This document shows positions 11,880 through 45,160 of a stretch of 64,000 nucleotides of DNA, in pieces. Where the stretch lies: the NCBI GenBank assembly GCA_037389465.1, contig JAZARR010000146.1, positions 1,798,001-1,862,000 on the forward strand, given 5' to 3'. Both the position numbers and the translations under genes were made by a program. The DNA comes from Baylisascaris procyonis (taxonomy: Eukaryota; Nematoda; Chromadorea; Rhabditida; Ascarididae). Every line of letters begins with the position of its first letter. The first letter of the stretch is position 1. The notes beneath the pieces were generated by a model. The model searched no databases. It saw only the letters and a list, made by a program, of their open reading frames with translations, and was not told where the DNA came from.

Positions 11880-12560
11880 AGAAGCGATAACCATAGAACA
11901 ACTCATAAGCATAAACAACAAAAAAAAAGAAACGATAAACACACTCTAAACACAAACGCTCAATAAAGTCATATGCAAATGTGCACACCATATACGATAA
12001 CATATCAGCTTTCCTTTTCATCAATAAATACTCCAAAAGATAACAATAGACGACTATAGACCTCCGCAAAAAAAAGGCTCCCTTCATCGTTTATATATTA
12101 TAGAAGTCTTCGAATGAAATGAAAAAAAAAGACAGCTTAAACCAATACTGCATCCAGCGAAACAAATATAGTTTAACAGTATGGCCACAAAAAGCGGTCG
12201 CTGTCGAACATACTATGCCTCTTCATAAATAATCACAAAACAACCCATAAACACAAATAAACAAAAACGATGAATAGACTTTGAAAACACATACCTAGTA
12301 AAGTCACATACAAATGTGCATGTCATATACGATAACAAACCAGCTTCCCCTTCTATCCGTAAAACTTCTCAGATAACGCATACTACAGATCACCATAAAA
12401 AGCTTGCTTTATCATCTTTGAACAGGATCAAAAAAATGCTTAGGACGATGCGGAATCAAGTAGAACAGCTTAACAGTGTGGCCATCAAATACACGTTGAC
12501 ACTGCTGCCAACAGATACAGGTTAATAGTGTGGCCATCCCAAATGGTCGCTATCGGGCGC
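11880..12560. repeat. Diverged tandem duplication of about 340 bp
   Basis: Copy one runs about 11880-12215 and copy two about 12220-12560. Anchors at 11968 and 12303 (GTCAYATRCAAATGTGCA) and at 12174 and 12524 (TTAAYAGTRTGGCCA) lie about 335-350 bases apart. Copy two repeats the TTAACAGTGTGGCCATC phrase at 12471 as well, an inner duplication. Copy two ends about 20 bases from the synthetase stop codon and so probably forms its 3' UTR. Confidence 0.75.
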
Positions 12561-12582
12561 ATGATGCTGTTTTCTGCCCATC

Positions 12583-26227
<13,645 letters not shown>

Positions 26228-26234
26228 CTGAACT
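26228..26234 (-). promoter_or_regulatory. Splice acceptor directly before the synthetase start codon
   Basis: On the minus strand TAGTTCAG is followed at once by ATGGAGTCG. This is either the end of a 5' UTR intron or a spliced-leader trans-splice site, as often found in nematodes. It also supports this ATG as the start. Confidence 0.5.
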
Positions 26235-29200
26235 AGTAATCTTTAAGTATTAGCAAATAAAACTGTCTTTGAAGAGAACAACAAAAAATATAACGATCTC
26301 GAAACACATAATGCAAATGTAATAGCAAACATCAAAGACACATTGGTTATTTGATTTCAAGAACGCCTATCAACTCATTCAAAGCCCATAATTTCCTATG
26401 CTTACATTGATATTTAAGAGGAATGCATTAAAACTAGTGGGTTCAACGTTAGCATGAATAGAAACTGAATGACTCATCCATCCTGTATAGATGCCCTTTT
26501 TTTTTATCATGACGTTCATCGTCCTAGTTCTATCTCATTAATAACAACGTTTCTACTTGTGAAATTAAAGAAAAACATGCAATCTTATCATTAATAAAAG
26601 GTTCATCAATTACATTTCAAAATCAAATCGGTGACAACAAAACTGATATTACTAATTCAAGTTAAAAGTATTTAGTGGTAATATGAATATCGGAAAATTT
26701 CGCTAATTCATCAAATTTTCAAAAGTTTCATTTTAAACGTGAGTTAAATTTGAATTTTAAATTGCTCACAACACTGTATATCGAGCATATTTCACATAGA
26801 AACTGATAGCAGCAGGTACGTCGATTGTGAATGGAAATAAAATCAACAACACCTTTCTATAGAATATAATTAAATCTCTTGTAAACAATTCTCGTTATGG
26901 ATAGATGCGGTTATATGATATGCAAATGACAACGTTGACCTTATCTTTAATATGCAAATATACGAATCCACTTCATTGCTCTTTTCTAGAGAATTTGAAA
27001 TTAAAAACTCGAAACCATCACTTTCACCGTGCTTAGAGTCAAACTGCTGGCAATAAGAATTCCAAATTGGATGGCATTCTGCCAAGTCGGGATTTGCGAA
27101 AATCGTTTCATTGATCCGGAAATATGATGCAGCATTAAATAAAACAAATCGTAAAAAAAAAAAAAAAAAAACAAAAACAAAACGTGCAATAAATTCAACC
27201 ATATAAATGTCTTGGATCAAGCTGCATAGATAGAAATTGCCATGATCTCTATGAAAATTCAAAATTTCATATCCGAAGACAATTTTTCGTAGTCGTTTTC
27301 TTTTCCATCGATTTAGGTGTTTGTTTGTGGGATATATTTTGTCCGTTTCAGAATGTTACCAGTTAACTGGAATGTTCTTCCGGTATATGTGGATCTTTGT
27401 GGAATTTGCTGGATTTGCAAGGAATTGTGATTTGAAACACTCATTTCTTGCTTATTGTTGAAGACTTTGAGGCGAGATTGATAGGACTTAAGGTGCGTTG
27501 TGGAAGAAATCCGGAAGACAACCGGATCTGATCATAACTGTAACAACTTATAACGAACTTCAGTGATATTAGTCATTGGCGTGGTATCATAGATGTGATC
27601 GTTATAGGACAAGCTAATGTTCAATAAGCCGACCAACTGAAAACAGCGATTTCATAAGAAACCTTGTACACTTCCGATTCAAAAGTAAGCTTTTAAAAAG
27701 GCTTACCTAGAGGCCTCTGAATTACTTCAGTGTAAAGATCAATGTCGTACAGATCAGTGGGTCGAAAATATGTCTCGCAAATGCGTTTTCGAGATTTTAA
27801 AAAGCAATTTAACAGTGCGGAATTGATAATATAGAAAAGAATTTGTTGTGACACTAAATTTTTTTCTTTATTTTCTGGCTTTAGCCGTGTGCTAAGAGTT
27901 GGATGAATTTCTAAGTATTTAACATCTGTCGAATTTTTCTTCATAGTTGTTGAATTCATCGATACTTTTCATAGAAATTTCATAGAAAGGCAATATTTCA
28001 ATAGAGTAATGCTGTGATCGATCGGATGAATTACGCATTAAATTATTTTGTTTTAATTTTTTTTTCATTAACTTATGGAATCTAGTTGGTTAGGTAAGAG
28101 AAATAGAAAAGCGCATAGCTTGTCATCTGCTGTGATGCGCTTCTTCACATTTTATGATATTTCTTTGTTGGCTGTTACGCTTGCCTCTAACCTAAATGAG
28201 CAACTTTTGTCTTAATATATAGCTGGTATATTAACGGGTAGTTCCCTAATACATTCACAACCAGTCACAATTTGTTGTAAATATTTCCCATGACATTCTC
28301 ATGCATATTTCCATTTTTGATACTTTCGTGACCAAGATGAGTTTTCAGCGTTGGATCAAGTTTCGTCTTCATTTGACAATCATGAATTTTGCTCTTCCGG
28401 ACTGTTGTGATCCATGCACCTGTCAATTGCAATCTTCAACTGCTTGCTGCATTCACCATCATTTCATGCAAATCAATAGAGGCGTTGATGCCGTCTGACT
28501 GCATTGATTCGGATGATGTCGATTATTTATTTAGTTTTGAGAAATGATTTGATGTGCACAGGTTGCTACCAATGGATCTTTGAGCATTTGCCACGTATGG
28601 CCCATTTATTTGGCGTTTTATTGCTATTCGTAACTAAATGCCTCATGTAAAAGCGTCATTATGAAGCGACCCATTATGAATATGTCGTCGATAAACCATC
28701 ATATATGCATAAACTGAATTGAATTTCGAAACAACAAAATTTTATTATTACACTAATATGCTTTAATAATTTCTTAATGAGGCATACACTAGCTAAATGC
28801 ATCGTTGAGTATTTTCTCGTTTAAAATTATTTGATTTTCTATATGCATTCGGCACTAATCTCTTCCATTTTTTTTAAAATTTCTCCCCAATATTTCTCTA
28901 TGTTATATCATCGAAATTACACATGATATTACAATCCTTCTTCGTATAAGAAATCAAACAAATTCAAAATCAAATCAACAATAGCATTCCTTAATTTGAT
29001 TTGCTTCTCTTTATAGTAGTTGTAAATATATGTTTGCAAGTATCAATTGCAATAATGCATTCGTGCATTTTGCACATATTTAGTGCTTAAGTCTTACGTG
29101 TTGGCAGTCTCCTATATGGAAAACCTCTCGTAATGTAATTCCAAGAAAAAAACCTATATTTTCTCGGATAGGTGACAAACAGAATTTCTCTGCTGCATTC

Positions 29201-29391
29201 ATGAACTTTCCTGCTGCAATTGCAAACCACAAATTTGCTAAGGACTTGCTAATTTTTTTGTCTCTATAATATCTCTGGTTTCCTTTTGGATTTTAATTCA
29301 TGTTTGTGTGTGCCCTTTGCCAATTCCATTGCCTGTAGATTGCAAGTTTAAGTGTATCCATTTATTGAGGATGAATCATCGAACATAAGGC
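26235..29391. other. No firm gene; upstream flank of the synthetase gene
   Basis: Strongly AT-rich. A 130-codon minus frame at 26870-27262 runs through an 18-base poly-T and overlaps another open frame on the same strand (27001-27198); neither can be preferred. Frames at 27693-27959 (minus) and 28301-28498 (plus) lack support. Confidence 0.35.
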
Positions 29392-29565
29392 ATGCACCTT
29401 TTAATCTGTGGGCTGATCAGAATCGTGACATTGCGAGTTGTAGCCGAGCCACTGGTTGCAAAAAAAATATGCCTTGCCAAGCATGGACGCGCTGTTAGCC
29501 AATCTCTTTTCAGAAATGTTTACATCAGAAACAATTTAACCTCCCTTTATGCCTCATACATTTAG
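29392..29565 (+). CDS. Uncertain short open frame, 57 codons
   Basis: Not recognised. From an ATG it reads into VTLRVVAEPLVAKKICLAKH and ends NNLTSLYASYI before a TAG. The segment is GC-richer than its surroundings. It could instead be the tail of a spliced gene, using the CAG just before AATCGTG as acceptor. No partner exon was found. Confidence 0.22.
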   Translation: MHLLICGLIRIVTLRVVAEPLVAKKICLAKHGRAVSQSLFRNVYIRNNLTSLYASYI

Positions 29566-29687
29566 TTCGTTGCTGATTCAATAAGGCCCAAATTCAACAG
29601 ACTTCCGACTGCATATTTCTATTCTGAAACCCGAAAAAAAGCTGCATGCATGCGACTTCTGTATAATGTTGTTACTTTATCAGCTTC

Positions 29688-29688
<1 letters not shown>

Positions 29689-29774
<86 letters not shown>
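29689..29774. repeat. (TA)n microsatellite
   Basis: About 86 bases of alternating TA with a single C near the left end. Confidence 0.97.
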
Positions 29775-29775
<1 letters not shown>

Positions 29776-32700
29776 AGATAAAAGTTTTTTTGTTTCAAAC
29801 AGAGGAGCTTAACGGGTTTTCAGTCAACGTACCTCATTTATTTTGAATTCTTTGACTTTCTAACACAGTATAAGCATGTCAGTAGCTTCTCACCTACGCT
29901 TTCAATACAATTTTATCATTGTTTGATTAATTCCAAGCTATTATCCAACCATCATCTCCTTCCTCATATAAATTTACAAGAGCATTGGTTGCTGTGGTGC
30001 TTTGGCGTTTCAGTGTCTTACAGTTTCATACTATGATGATCCTTTTTTTTTTTTTGAGGGAACGTTTAATTGTTTGCCCGTATTGTTTATTGTTTTGTAG
30101 AATGTGCTGGTTATTAGATCCTCATATGCGCGTTTCCTCCGAACTTATGTGTCTTTGGTGTTACTTATTTATTGACCGATTTAGTTAAAGCAGTAAATGT
30201 TGAAAACATACCAACCCTATGTTTGTTAACGAAAATCACACATCATTATATTCTTTAGTATCGGAAACGAGGTGCAGTTGTTGCCACTATAGTGGCTAAT
30301 TGTCTCGTTCGTATCCTAATGTTTATGATTCTACTGCTAAGATCGATGAGTAAGATTTGCTGGTGGCAGGAGAAAATTGTTTTTAAAATTGCCATTTTTT
30401 AGGCTTTTTTGTTTTAGAAAAAAAATAAAGGCAAATTTAAATGCTCGAGGCAATCCCACTCAGAATATTTCTAATTACAGATGAAAAATCGATGGCAACA
30501 ATTCAATATTTCTGCATGACGTAATTGGGATATTTGAGATGCTCACACGTTCGGACTCTTAACCACATATGGTAGGGTTTCCATAGTTTGCTCGTCACTG
30601 CTGCACGCTTGATTACTCTCTGCGTATTGACCGGCCACCAGAAATTTTATAGGGCCATGCGACAAATTTTTGGCCTCTGATTTAAAAGAGTGCATAAACG
30701 AAAATGTTATCGTCAGCTGACAGCCGAAGATGTCTTGCTCATTTGTACTTGAGAGAGTGCTTGCATTCTAAGCACATTGCATTAGCCATGGGCTTATATG
30801 TTTATACACAATCCACCATCTGCATACATCATTATACTCGGACTATTCATTCTTGACTAAACGAATTACATCGCAAACAGACACAATAAATGCTGAAATA
30901 TGCCCCAAATGAACCCATCGAAATGTGCATTCATAAACACACTAGATTTTATTAAGCTTTCGTAAACCACTCCATTCATCTCTATGACGGCATGTGATTG
31001 ATAAAAACGCCCTCTTTTGCATATACGAAGAGAAAAAACATCCGAACGTTTTATAGCTTTATTTGTAAAAAAGAGCATACGTACGTTTAGAATCTTGAGA
31101 AACAGAGTCGCTCGAGCAGATGTGACTGGTTATATTTTGCACGCATCACAGAATCCAGCCAGTAGTATTCTCTGGATGTGGAAAAAGTCCACCGGCCGAC
31201 GCTTGAATCCACTCAACGACCGTCCAAGATTGTGATGAATAATTGATTTAGTCTACACGATGCATTTTGAAATATGATATGTTCTCACAAACTAAGAAAA
31301 AGCAACATTGGAATGAATATAAACAGCATCTCCGGATTGACGAATTAATTGCATGAAATACTGTGAACTTATTTGAACTGTAGAATTTTCTGCTGGAAGA
31401 ACAATTAGCCGTATTGACTCATTCAAACGTATAATAATATATTGCACACACGAGAAGAAGTCAGCTATTGAAGAATATACGAAACCATACAGCAGAGACG
31501 CTTTCTTTGAGAAATGCTATTTTTGAAGATTTGAAATCAGCTCGAAAGTATATGAATAGATAGTTTTCTTGATGTTGAAGAATGATAAACCGAAATGTCA
31601 ACAAAATGACAGCAACATCATAAAACATGAGAAATTTTTGACAGTTTAATTTGCTAGATTTTTTTTTTTTAGTCTCTTCAATGCAGTGCTCTCTGCGTTT
31701 ATACTCCATTCGCACATACAAAATTGCAACAAATATTTGAAGCAGTTTATTCAATATTCGCATAAATAGAGACTGTATGCAATATTCAAATGAAAAGGTA
31801 TGCTTGTTTTAGTAGAGCATAGAAGCGGAATTGTTTTGCGCCGCTGTGGGAGATGCAGGATGGGGGGGGGGGGGGAAGGGGTGAGGGAGGAGAGAAGGAA
31901 AGAAAGGGGGACATATTGCAGTTTTATTTTCCATTTCTGCGAGCAATTGACAGTAGATTAAACTTTTATGCTGATATCTATATGCCCACTTTTAAACATT
32001 TCCCCATACATAGCAAGCGAGGGAATTATTGCTCGTTTGTGGTCGTCGATATAATGCTGCGCATTTTCTTTGTTTTTTTTTGGTTCCGCATGTTACACTT
32101 AATAAACTTATTCATATGTAATTTTTTTTTTTGCGTCGACTTTGCGTCGACCCGCAAGATGAGTGAATTCCGATCTCATTTCATCTTCATTCGTTTTTGT
32201 TTGCTAAATATGAAATTTCTTTGTCTTAGCAATAGCAAATTAGTGCGATATTATCTCTTAGATGCTCGAAGTGATATGTGATAATACTTAAGTGATAATA
32301 ATAATTCATTATGAAATTATTATTGCGATTTATAAGTTGTTCTCGAATGAGTTCTCAATTTCTAAACATAATAAAAGTAAAATTTCTTAATGTCATTTCA
32401 AAATATTTGGGAAAATTCGAAAAAAAAGCCATTTTTTTGTTGTCAATTTTATACATAAATCTCTTTCCCATTGAGATAACACATAACAAACAGAATGTAC
32501 TTTGTTGTCGCTCGTTCTTTAGTATCATATTTACATAGCGCTTTTTCTAAAGATATATTGTTGTGATATTGTCAGTGATACGAATTCCCTATTGAATAGA
32601 GTCATTTTCTAACTTCTCTTCTACGATGTAATATCCAAGAATCAATCAACGTCAACATACAGTCAATTTTGAAATTACTCTATTAGAGTATTGCATCACA

Positions 32701-34796
32701 ACAAAGGTGAACCAAAATTCACCATATGCAAATTCAATAAATTAGCCTTAGTAGTACAATTTTCTTCATTGTTCTCGATTAAATTTGCATAGCTAACTGA
32801 AACTCAATTCGATTTGTTAGAAAATTTTCTTGCGCCTATTGAAAGAAAAAACTTTCTGTGATTTTTGAGCTCTATAGCAAATCATTCAAAAGTCTAACTT
32901 TTTAAGGATTAATCCCAAGGGTCGATAAAATAGTCGAAGGATTAGATTTCGTTGTTTGTTGACTTTTAAAAAATCTGTAAATTTTAACGAAGTTATTTAT
33001 AACAAGGGCATATTTCTGTGCTGTTTAGTATGTCGAACGTGCAAGATAACAATAGCTTGTGTTATAGTAACATATTATTTCTTTGTCACGCTTGACATTT
33101 GCTATGAGCCTAGGGCGATTCTTTTTTTTTTAAAAGGGGCTTCATGAAAGTTATCATCTCAACGTTAATCGCTCTCCGTCTATCTCGTCGATAAGTTTTT
33201 CATTCGTTTAGACATATCGTCACATGTCATCGGTTGTTTAGCTAGTAGTTCAACAGGTGCTTGCATCAAGACTACCGGTTTATCGGTCATCCTCACCTGA
33301 AAAGAAGTATTTCTTCGAAAAACTTTCTTGTCATAACAGATATATTAAAATCGGATGTTGATTACTAGAACCATATAAAGGTAGAATTAAGCGTAAGCAT
33401 ATTTATATATGTGTGTATTGTTTTGATGTCCACTTTCTAGGTTTCTTTAACTTGTAACATTCATAGAGATAGAATTTCGTCCACGTAGTCTGTGAATGAA
33501 GTTTATGTGTCACTTATGGATCGTTAGGATTAACGACAATTTGCCAGTTGTTGGTCTGAGTTCATTTGACTTATATTCAATGAAATTAGCACATTCAGGA
33601 TTCAACTTTTAGGCAAATTTAAAAGCAGAATTAACCTCTGAGAAACTTTCCAAATTCTTCTCTTCAATTTTCCTTTATTTGAAAGGGACCATTGACGAAA
33701 ATAAAGGAGAGAATAATGAAATTTAAATGCGATATGTCTTCGAAGCTCATTGAAAATGAGTAAATTGTAAGACGTTATTTATGATTGGAGTTGCAGAAAT
33801 ATGCATCTCATTTGTTCAGCTGTAATATTCTTCACTTATTAAGACTTTTTTTTGGCTTAGTAACCAGAAAGCTAAAAGAAAAGAAAACAATTTCATAGTG
33901 AGAAATCTCGATGAAAAAGAAGTTAATTTCCCTAAAAGACAAAAAACACCAACAAAATGAAAGAGCAGATGATCGCAGACAACTGCAAAAGTAATACGTT
34001 CAATTCGATAAAAAAAGAATAAAAAGTGCAAAATTTGGGCAATAGGTCACACTCAACACAATCTTCTTTCGACCATACGTTTTATTGTGAAAGTTGGGAG
34101 CTATTATGAGTCCTATTTAATTTTATATCTCTCGTCAAAATCAAATAAACAGTAATTTATTTTTTATAACTTTTTATCGATGAAATGATTTTACTGAATA
34201 AAAAACTAAAACATTTACAGCTTATAGAGATTCAGTATGGCCAACGGCGTCACTAATAGAGCATAATAAATAATTCGATGAGTCATTCCTGGGAAGATAT
34301 CCTTTGGTTCTGGGATCGGTTTGCGAGCACACGACCTCAGACACATGATAGAGTTCTCATCATATACTGCACATCGTTTGTTACTGTTTTTTTTTCTTTT
34401 TTTTTTTGCAAAATTGATTTTCTCATAGAATTATCGGCATCCACAGTCGTTAACAGAATGAGGTATTATGGTTGATTCGGCATTCCAACTGCGGTTTCAA
34501 GTACAACAAATTTCTAAAGCTTATCGTCGTTCCAATTTTTTTATTTTTATTTTTATTTTTTTTTTGCCAAAGGACAGCAGTTTCTAGATTCAAAAAGAAC
34601 CGATGCTTCTTAAGAACGATAGTCGAAGAGATGTTTGAAGAAATAACCTCCTTAGGAATTAGGCTTTTTTTAGCGAAAAAGAAATGCATAATCATTTACT
34701 GGATGTCAAACGTGGCTTAAGCCTAAATTTTGAACAACATAACGAGAAAGTAACGATCAAACGGAGATGGCTGCCTCTTTTTCACGAGGCTAAACT
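29775..34796. other. No gene supported; AT-rich
   Basis: Open frames at 29985-30188, 31017-31235, 31853-32281 and 32311-32538 (plus) and at 31461-31763 and 33816-34031 (minus) are dominated by Phe, Ile, Lys and Asn and cross homopolymers, so they are taken as chance frames. A run of about 12 G lies at 31862-31874, followed by purine-rich sequence. Confidence 0.4.
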
Positions 34797-36348
34797 CTAA
34801 AATCTCCTGATGCATTCATTTGGGCAACACATCCCATGGATGTTAGGAATCATAACTAAGTATATCTCATGATGGTGAAGGACTCTATCCGACAAAAAAG
34901 CACCATCAACATCCTTGATGATTATAATATACTTCGCACCTAATGAATCTAGTGTTTCGATGGTACTGAAGGCAAAATTATTCGGGGTTAGTTGTTTAAA
35001 TTTAGAATACAATTTAAATTTTATACATTCTGATGGGATGTTTTTATTTGTGAATAAACATCGGCTCGTTTTCGTCCCCTCCTCTAGATTAATTATTTTC
35101 AGGTTTCGTAATCACTTCATCACAAATGCTCTCGTAGTTGCAATGATGATATGTATATTGCGATTACTAGTTAATTATAAATGCCTTCAATGCTTACATT
35201 TTCTACATCGTTCATTAGTAAGCGTCATCTCATTCCCCTTGAAAGCATCTTTCATCTATGCTGCATTTGAAAGTGAGCAGAGATGGCTGTGGCATTTATT
35301 GCATAAACGATCAATTTCTTCCATAGAAATGCGACAACGAGATGAATGAGCTCTAAAGCATCAACAGGATTAAACGAACTTATCACGTCTAAAAGCACCT
35401 TTAATTCTAAGGAATCCGAATTTTCAATTGAGAGCAGCGCATCTGACACAAAAAAAAAAATTACTAAATGCAACGATGAAGATCGATTGGAATATGCATT
35501 TAGAAATACGATTATTCTATGCGCAATGAAAACATCTGAATAGAAAGTGAAAATAAACGTCGCTTAAAGCTGGCCAATGCTTGTCATTTCATTCAACAGC
35601 AATGAATGTTCACCTCTTCGATGTTTTGAATGTCTTCTAGTCATAAGGTAAACTATTCGATTAATATTGATGTGCCAACATGCGAGACAAACATTCGCTA
35701 AATCATTAACGTATGCAATTTGAAAATAACATTGTTATATAAAAAAAAAAAGAAAGAAACGTATAGGAATTATTTACATTTTTCAATAAATCGCAGAGGT
35801 ATATCGAGGGGTATTAATCAATTAAGAAGGAAGAAATACATGATACTAACAGCGTTGAGAAAGGAATTAGAAGCACGTTTAGCCAGCAAGTAATTTCAAT
35901 TACTTAGCATTTAGCTACTTCATAGTTTTAATAAAAACTACACATAGGGCATTGTTGGTCATCGTAATTTGCTCGATACGATTCATCTAATCCGTTTCAT
36001 TTCAAAATTATTTAAACTTTTCCAATAAGATGCTCGCTGTTGTATGGGATCGATGTCCAGCAAATGCTCTAGTAAAGTGGCATAGGAAATTGCATATTTG
36101 AAATGTGAAAATGGAAGAAGTGACATAAACTTTTTTAATCGTAATGATTCGAAAAATTTAGGTTCAACGACGAGACCCCGTCTCTCAGCCTAGTGAACAT
36201 TGCAAATGAGAATAAAATGCAGACAGGTTGAAAGCATATGAGGGAGGCTACCGCGATTGCGCTTCTGCACCAACCGAATAGTCACTCCGATGCTCAAAAC
36301 CAATGCCAAAACTCCTAATAGTGCGTTTTTGTGAGAAAGTGGTCGCAT
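34797..36348 (-). CDS. Possible unrecognised gene with an N-terminal membrane segment
   Basis: Not recognised. Proposed exons: 36348-36271, 36189-36018, a third starting at 35442, and a last one from about 34958 to a TAG at 34797. Exon 1 starts with an ATG and has a membrane segment, ALLGVLALVLSIGVTIRL; its donor would be GTGCAG. Exon 2 contains AERRGLVVEPKFF and LLEHLLDIDPIQQRASYW and ends in phase 1. Exon 3 follows GTGTCAG in the matching phase and reads VLLDVISSFNPVDALELI. The last exon follows CCTTCAG and contains LGAKYIIIIKDVDGAFL. The join of exons 3 and 4 is not settled (one option is after ISS). Donors are weak, and a plus-strand frame (35346-35543) overlaps exon 3, so the model is tentative. 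Confidence 0.33.
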
Positions 36349-39804
<3,456 letters not shown>

Positions 39805-40062
39805 CTACTGCTCATATATAAGACAGGATGTGTCAAAGACGAGCTGTTAATTCTCTACTGCTCATATATAAGGCAGAATATGTATCAAAGACGAGCTGTT
39901 AATTCTCTACTGCTCATATATAAGGCAGAATGTGTGTCAAAGACGAGCTGTTAATTCTCTACTGCTCATATATAAGGCAGAATATGTGTCAAAGACGAGC
40001 TGTTAATTCTCTACTGCTCATATATAAGGCAGAATATGTGTCAAAGACGAGCTGTTAGTTCT
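39805..40062. repeat. Tandem repeat, five copies of a ~52-bp unit
   Basis: Units start CTACTGCTCATATATAAG at 39805, 39855, 39907, 39959 and 40011. Each ends with CAAAGACGAGCTGTTAATT or a close variant. The first copy is 50 bases, the others 52; identity is high, with a few substitutions. Confidence 0.96.
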
Positions 40063-41557
40063 CTATAAGGACAAAAAATTAGCGCATGAGAAATGCTTGC
40101 AATCAGGAATGCTATGCATTTCAAATATTCAGTAGGTGAGTGATAAAACTGATGTCAGATGCAACTACTGTAGATTTTTGCAGTTGTGTGTGTTATTGAA
40201 ATGCTTTGATGGAGCGGTAGGATATTCATCGAGTTCAATTATAGTGAATATTTTAGCGCTGAGTAGATGCACCAATAAATCATCAGTTAAGTGGGAAAAG
40301 CGACAAGTAAAGTTGTTCGAGTTTCATTTAATATGCAAAACGAGAATTGAAAAAGAATATAGAATTTGAAGACTAAACAGAACTTTGTTTCAAATGGCGA
40401 AAGATGATGGTAATATTTATCGAATTAAGGCAAGAATAACATTGCTGATTTGTGAAGTGCAAACACATAAATTTACGAGAACGTTGATGCAATGCGTAAG
40501 TAAACATAAGCAAACTTAACATCGCTTAAAGCAAAGAAGAAAGAATAATTTGTTGAATAAGAGAAAACTAAATACGATGAGATATTAGACGGAAGAAGAG
40601 GTCAAAACTAGCTAGTGAATAAAATTATTATAGAATGCGGCAAACAAATAAATAAAAGATGAATAAATGTGGAAAATCTTGCTGAATATGAGAAATGCAC
40701 TAATCATCGGACGGTTTTCGATGTGAAAGAAAAAAAAAACATGCTCAATAAAACGCAGTGGAATGGTTTTTTTTTTCTCGGAAGCCAATGCGAAAAATTT
40801 AAGCCCATAAGAGCAACTTGCAATCAGTGTGAAACGTTTAATCTCATACTGCGCTTGCAATGTGACAGACGCAAAGGAGGATAATAGCAAAAAGAACGTT
40901 GCATTAAGACAAACTTGTGACGTTTCAAAATCGCATAGTTGCTAACAGGCAAAACAGAAAAGCAGTCCTGACGCTTTATGTGTATGCATTTCTAGATGTA
41001 TGTGGACTAGCGAAAGTCACCATTCACCAATCAAATATTTGCATTCGGCGTTGTGTAAAGATTTCCCAAGCAGCTTATTCCTATTCTGTCAAGTTTATAA
41101 GCAACACTAGCTTAAATTATTTCGTGCGTAGTGGTTTTTTATAAGGACCATAAAAAAGTGGGTCTCTGTTTCGTTTACTTCCCACCACACTTTCTCTACC
41201 ACCGGTGTACAGTTTATCAGATTGTACTAATCAGCTCAGCTAGGAATGTACACTATTTATGTGATACTGCTCTTGGTGTTAAATATAAGCATGCAAATTT
41301 ATTCACCAGTGTTTCATTGAAGTTGGTGAAAATTTGTAAGCGTTTCTGGGTTATCTCTGCCAGTCTATCATTCTGAGTGGTTCACATAAACGTGAAGCAA
41401 AAACCGTTTAAATTAGTAAGTGGTAGACTTCGAATTCATACGCTTACCGATTGTTGCATTAGTAAAAACCGGTAGAACTACAATGCTAATGAACGAAAAT
41501 CAATGGTTGCTTAACATTAACTAGGAGAGAGCCAATTCAGATGAAACTACTGTTTAC
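40063..41557. other. No gene supported
   Basis: Several 65-92 codon frames on both strands (such as 40612-40890 minus and 41131-41376 plus) have no splice or composition support. If the exon at 41558 is real, part of this stretch is its downstream intron. Confidence 0.35.
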
Positions 41558-41957
41558 CTGGCTGGGCATTTCAAGTTCCGTTGAAGACATGGCCACCTTG
41601 CTTTTCGTGCGCTCCGGAAGTAGCAAATCGACACATTCGTGATGTTCGGGAGTATGCGAACGAACGACACCGGACGCAGACATCGTCGGCTTAGCAGTGA
41701 ATGCGGCTCGACGTGCCTCAGCAAAGGTTGACGCCCTTCGTGTCGCTAGGCGGTCGACTTCTCGATGCGCACATCCGGCGACCCGCTCGGCGATGTTTCG
41801 CGAGCGTTGCCCATTTATTCGTTTTGCGTCTCTTACAAGGCGCTTCATCACGAGCGCTTTATCGGCAAAACGCGCTAATTCCGTTTCCGTAAAGAATTCG
41901 TCGCAGTGATGTATGTATAAGCTCGGTGGACATCGCCCACCCACAACGATCCACGTT
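41558..41957 (-). CDS. Internal exon of an unrecognised leftward gene
   Basis: Not recognised. A 400-base GC-richer island in AT-rich DNA. It follows TTTTGGTAG, begins with one base finishing a split codon, has 133 open codons and ends CCCAGCCAG before GTAAAC (phase 0). Codon third positions are rich in G and C, as in true exons, while the plus strand shows only shadow frames. The product is hydrophilic and basic: it begins TWIVVGGRCPPSLYIHHC, contains ELARFADKALVMKRLVRD and an Ala/Arg-rich run (REVDRLATRRASTFAEARR), and ends SSTELEMPSQ. There are no membrane segments. The exon at 47782-47664 ends in the matching phase, so it may be the upstream partner. I cannot assign a family. Confidence 0.65.

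Positions 41958-45160
<3,203 letters not shown>

Noticed and set aside
26870..27262. 130-codon minus frame and an overlapping 65-codon frame
   Set aside because: Both run through the same poly-T tract and neither shows a usable acceptor. The two readings contradict each other.
31853..32281. 142-codon plus frame beginning with a Gly run
   Set aside because: It starts inside a G homopolymer and continues through Phe-rich AT sequence; it is a composition artefact.
34915..35349. 144-codon plus-strand frame rich in Phe, Leu and Ile
   Set aside because: It has no splice or start context, overlaps better minus-strand segments, and its composition is that of random AT-rich DNA.
39805..40062. Regular repeats considered as a CRISPR array
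   Set aside because: The repeats are head-to-tail with no unique spacers, in eukaryotic DNA with introns, so this is an ordinary tandem repeat.
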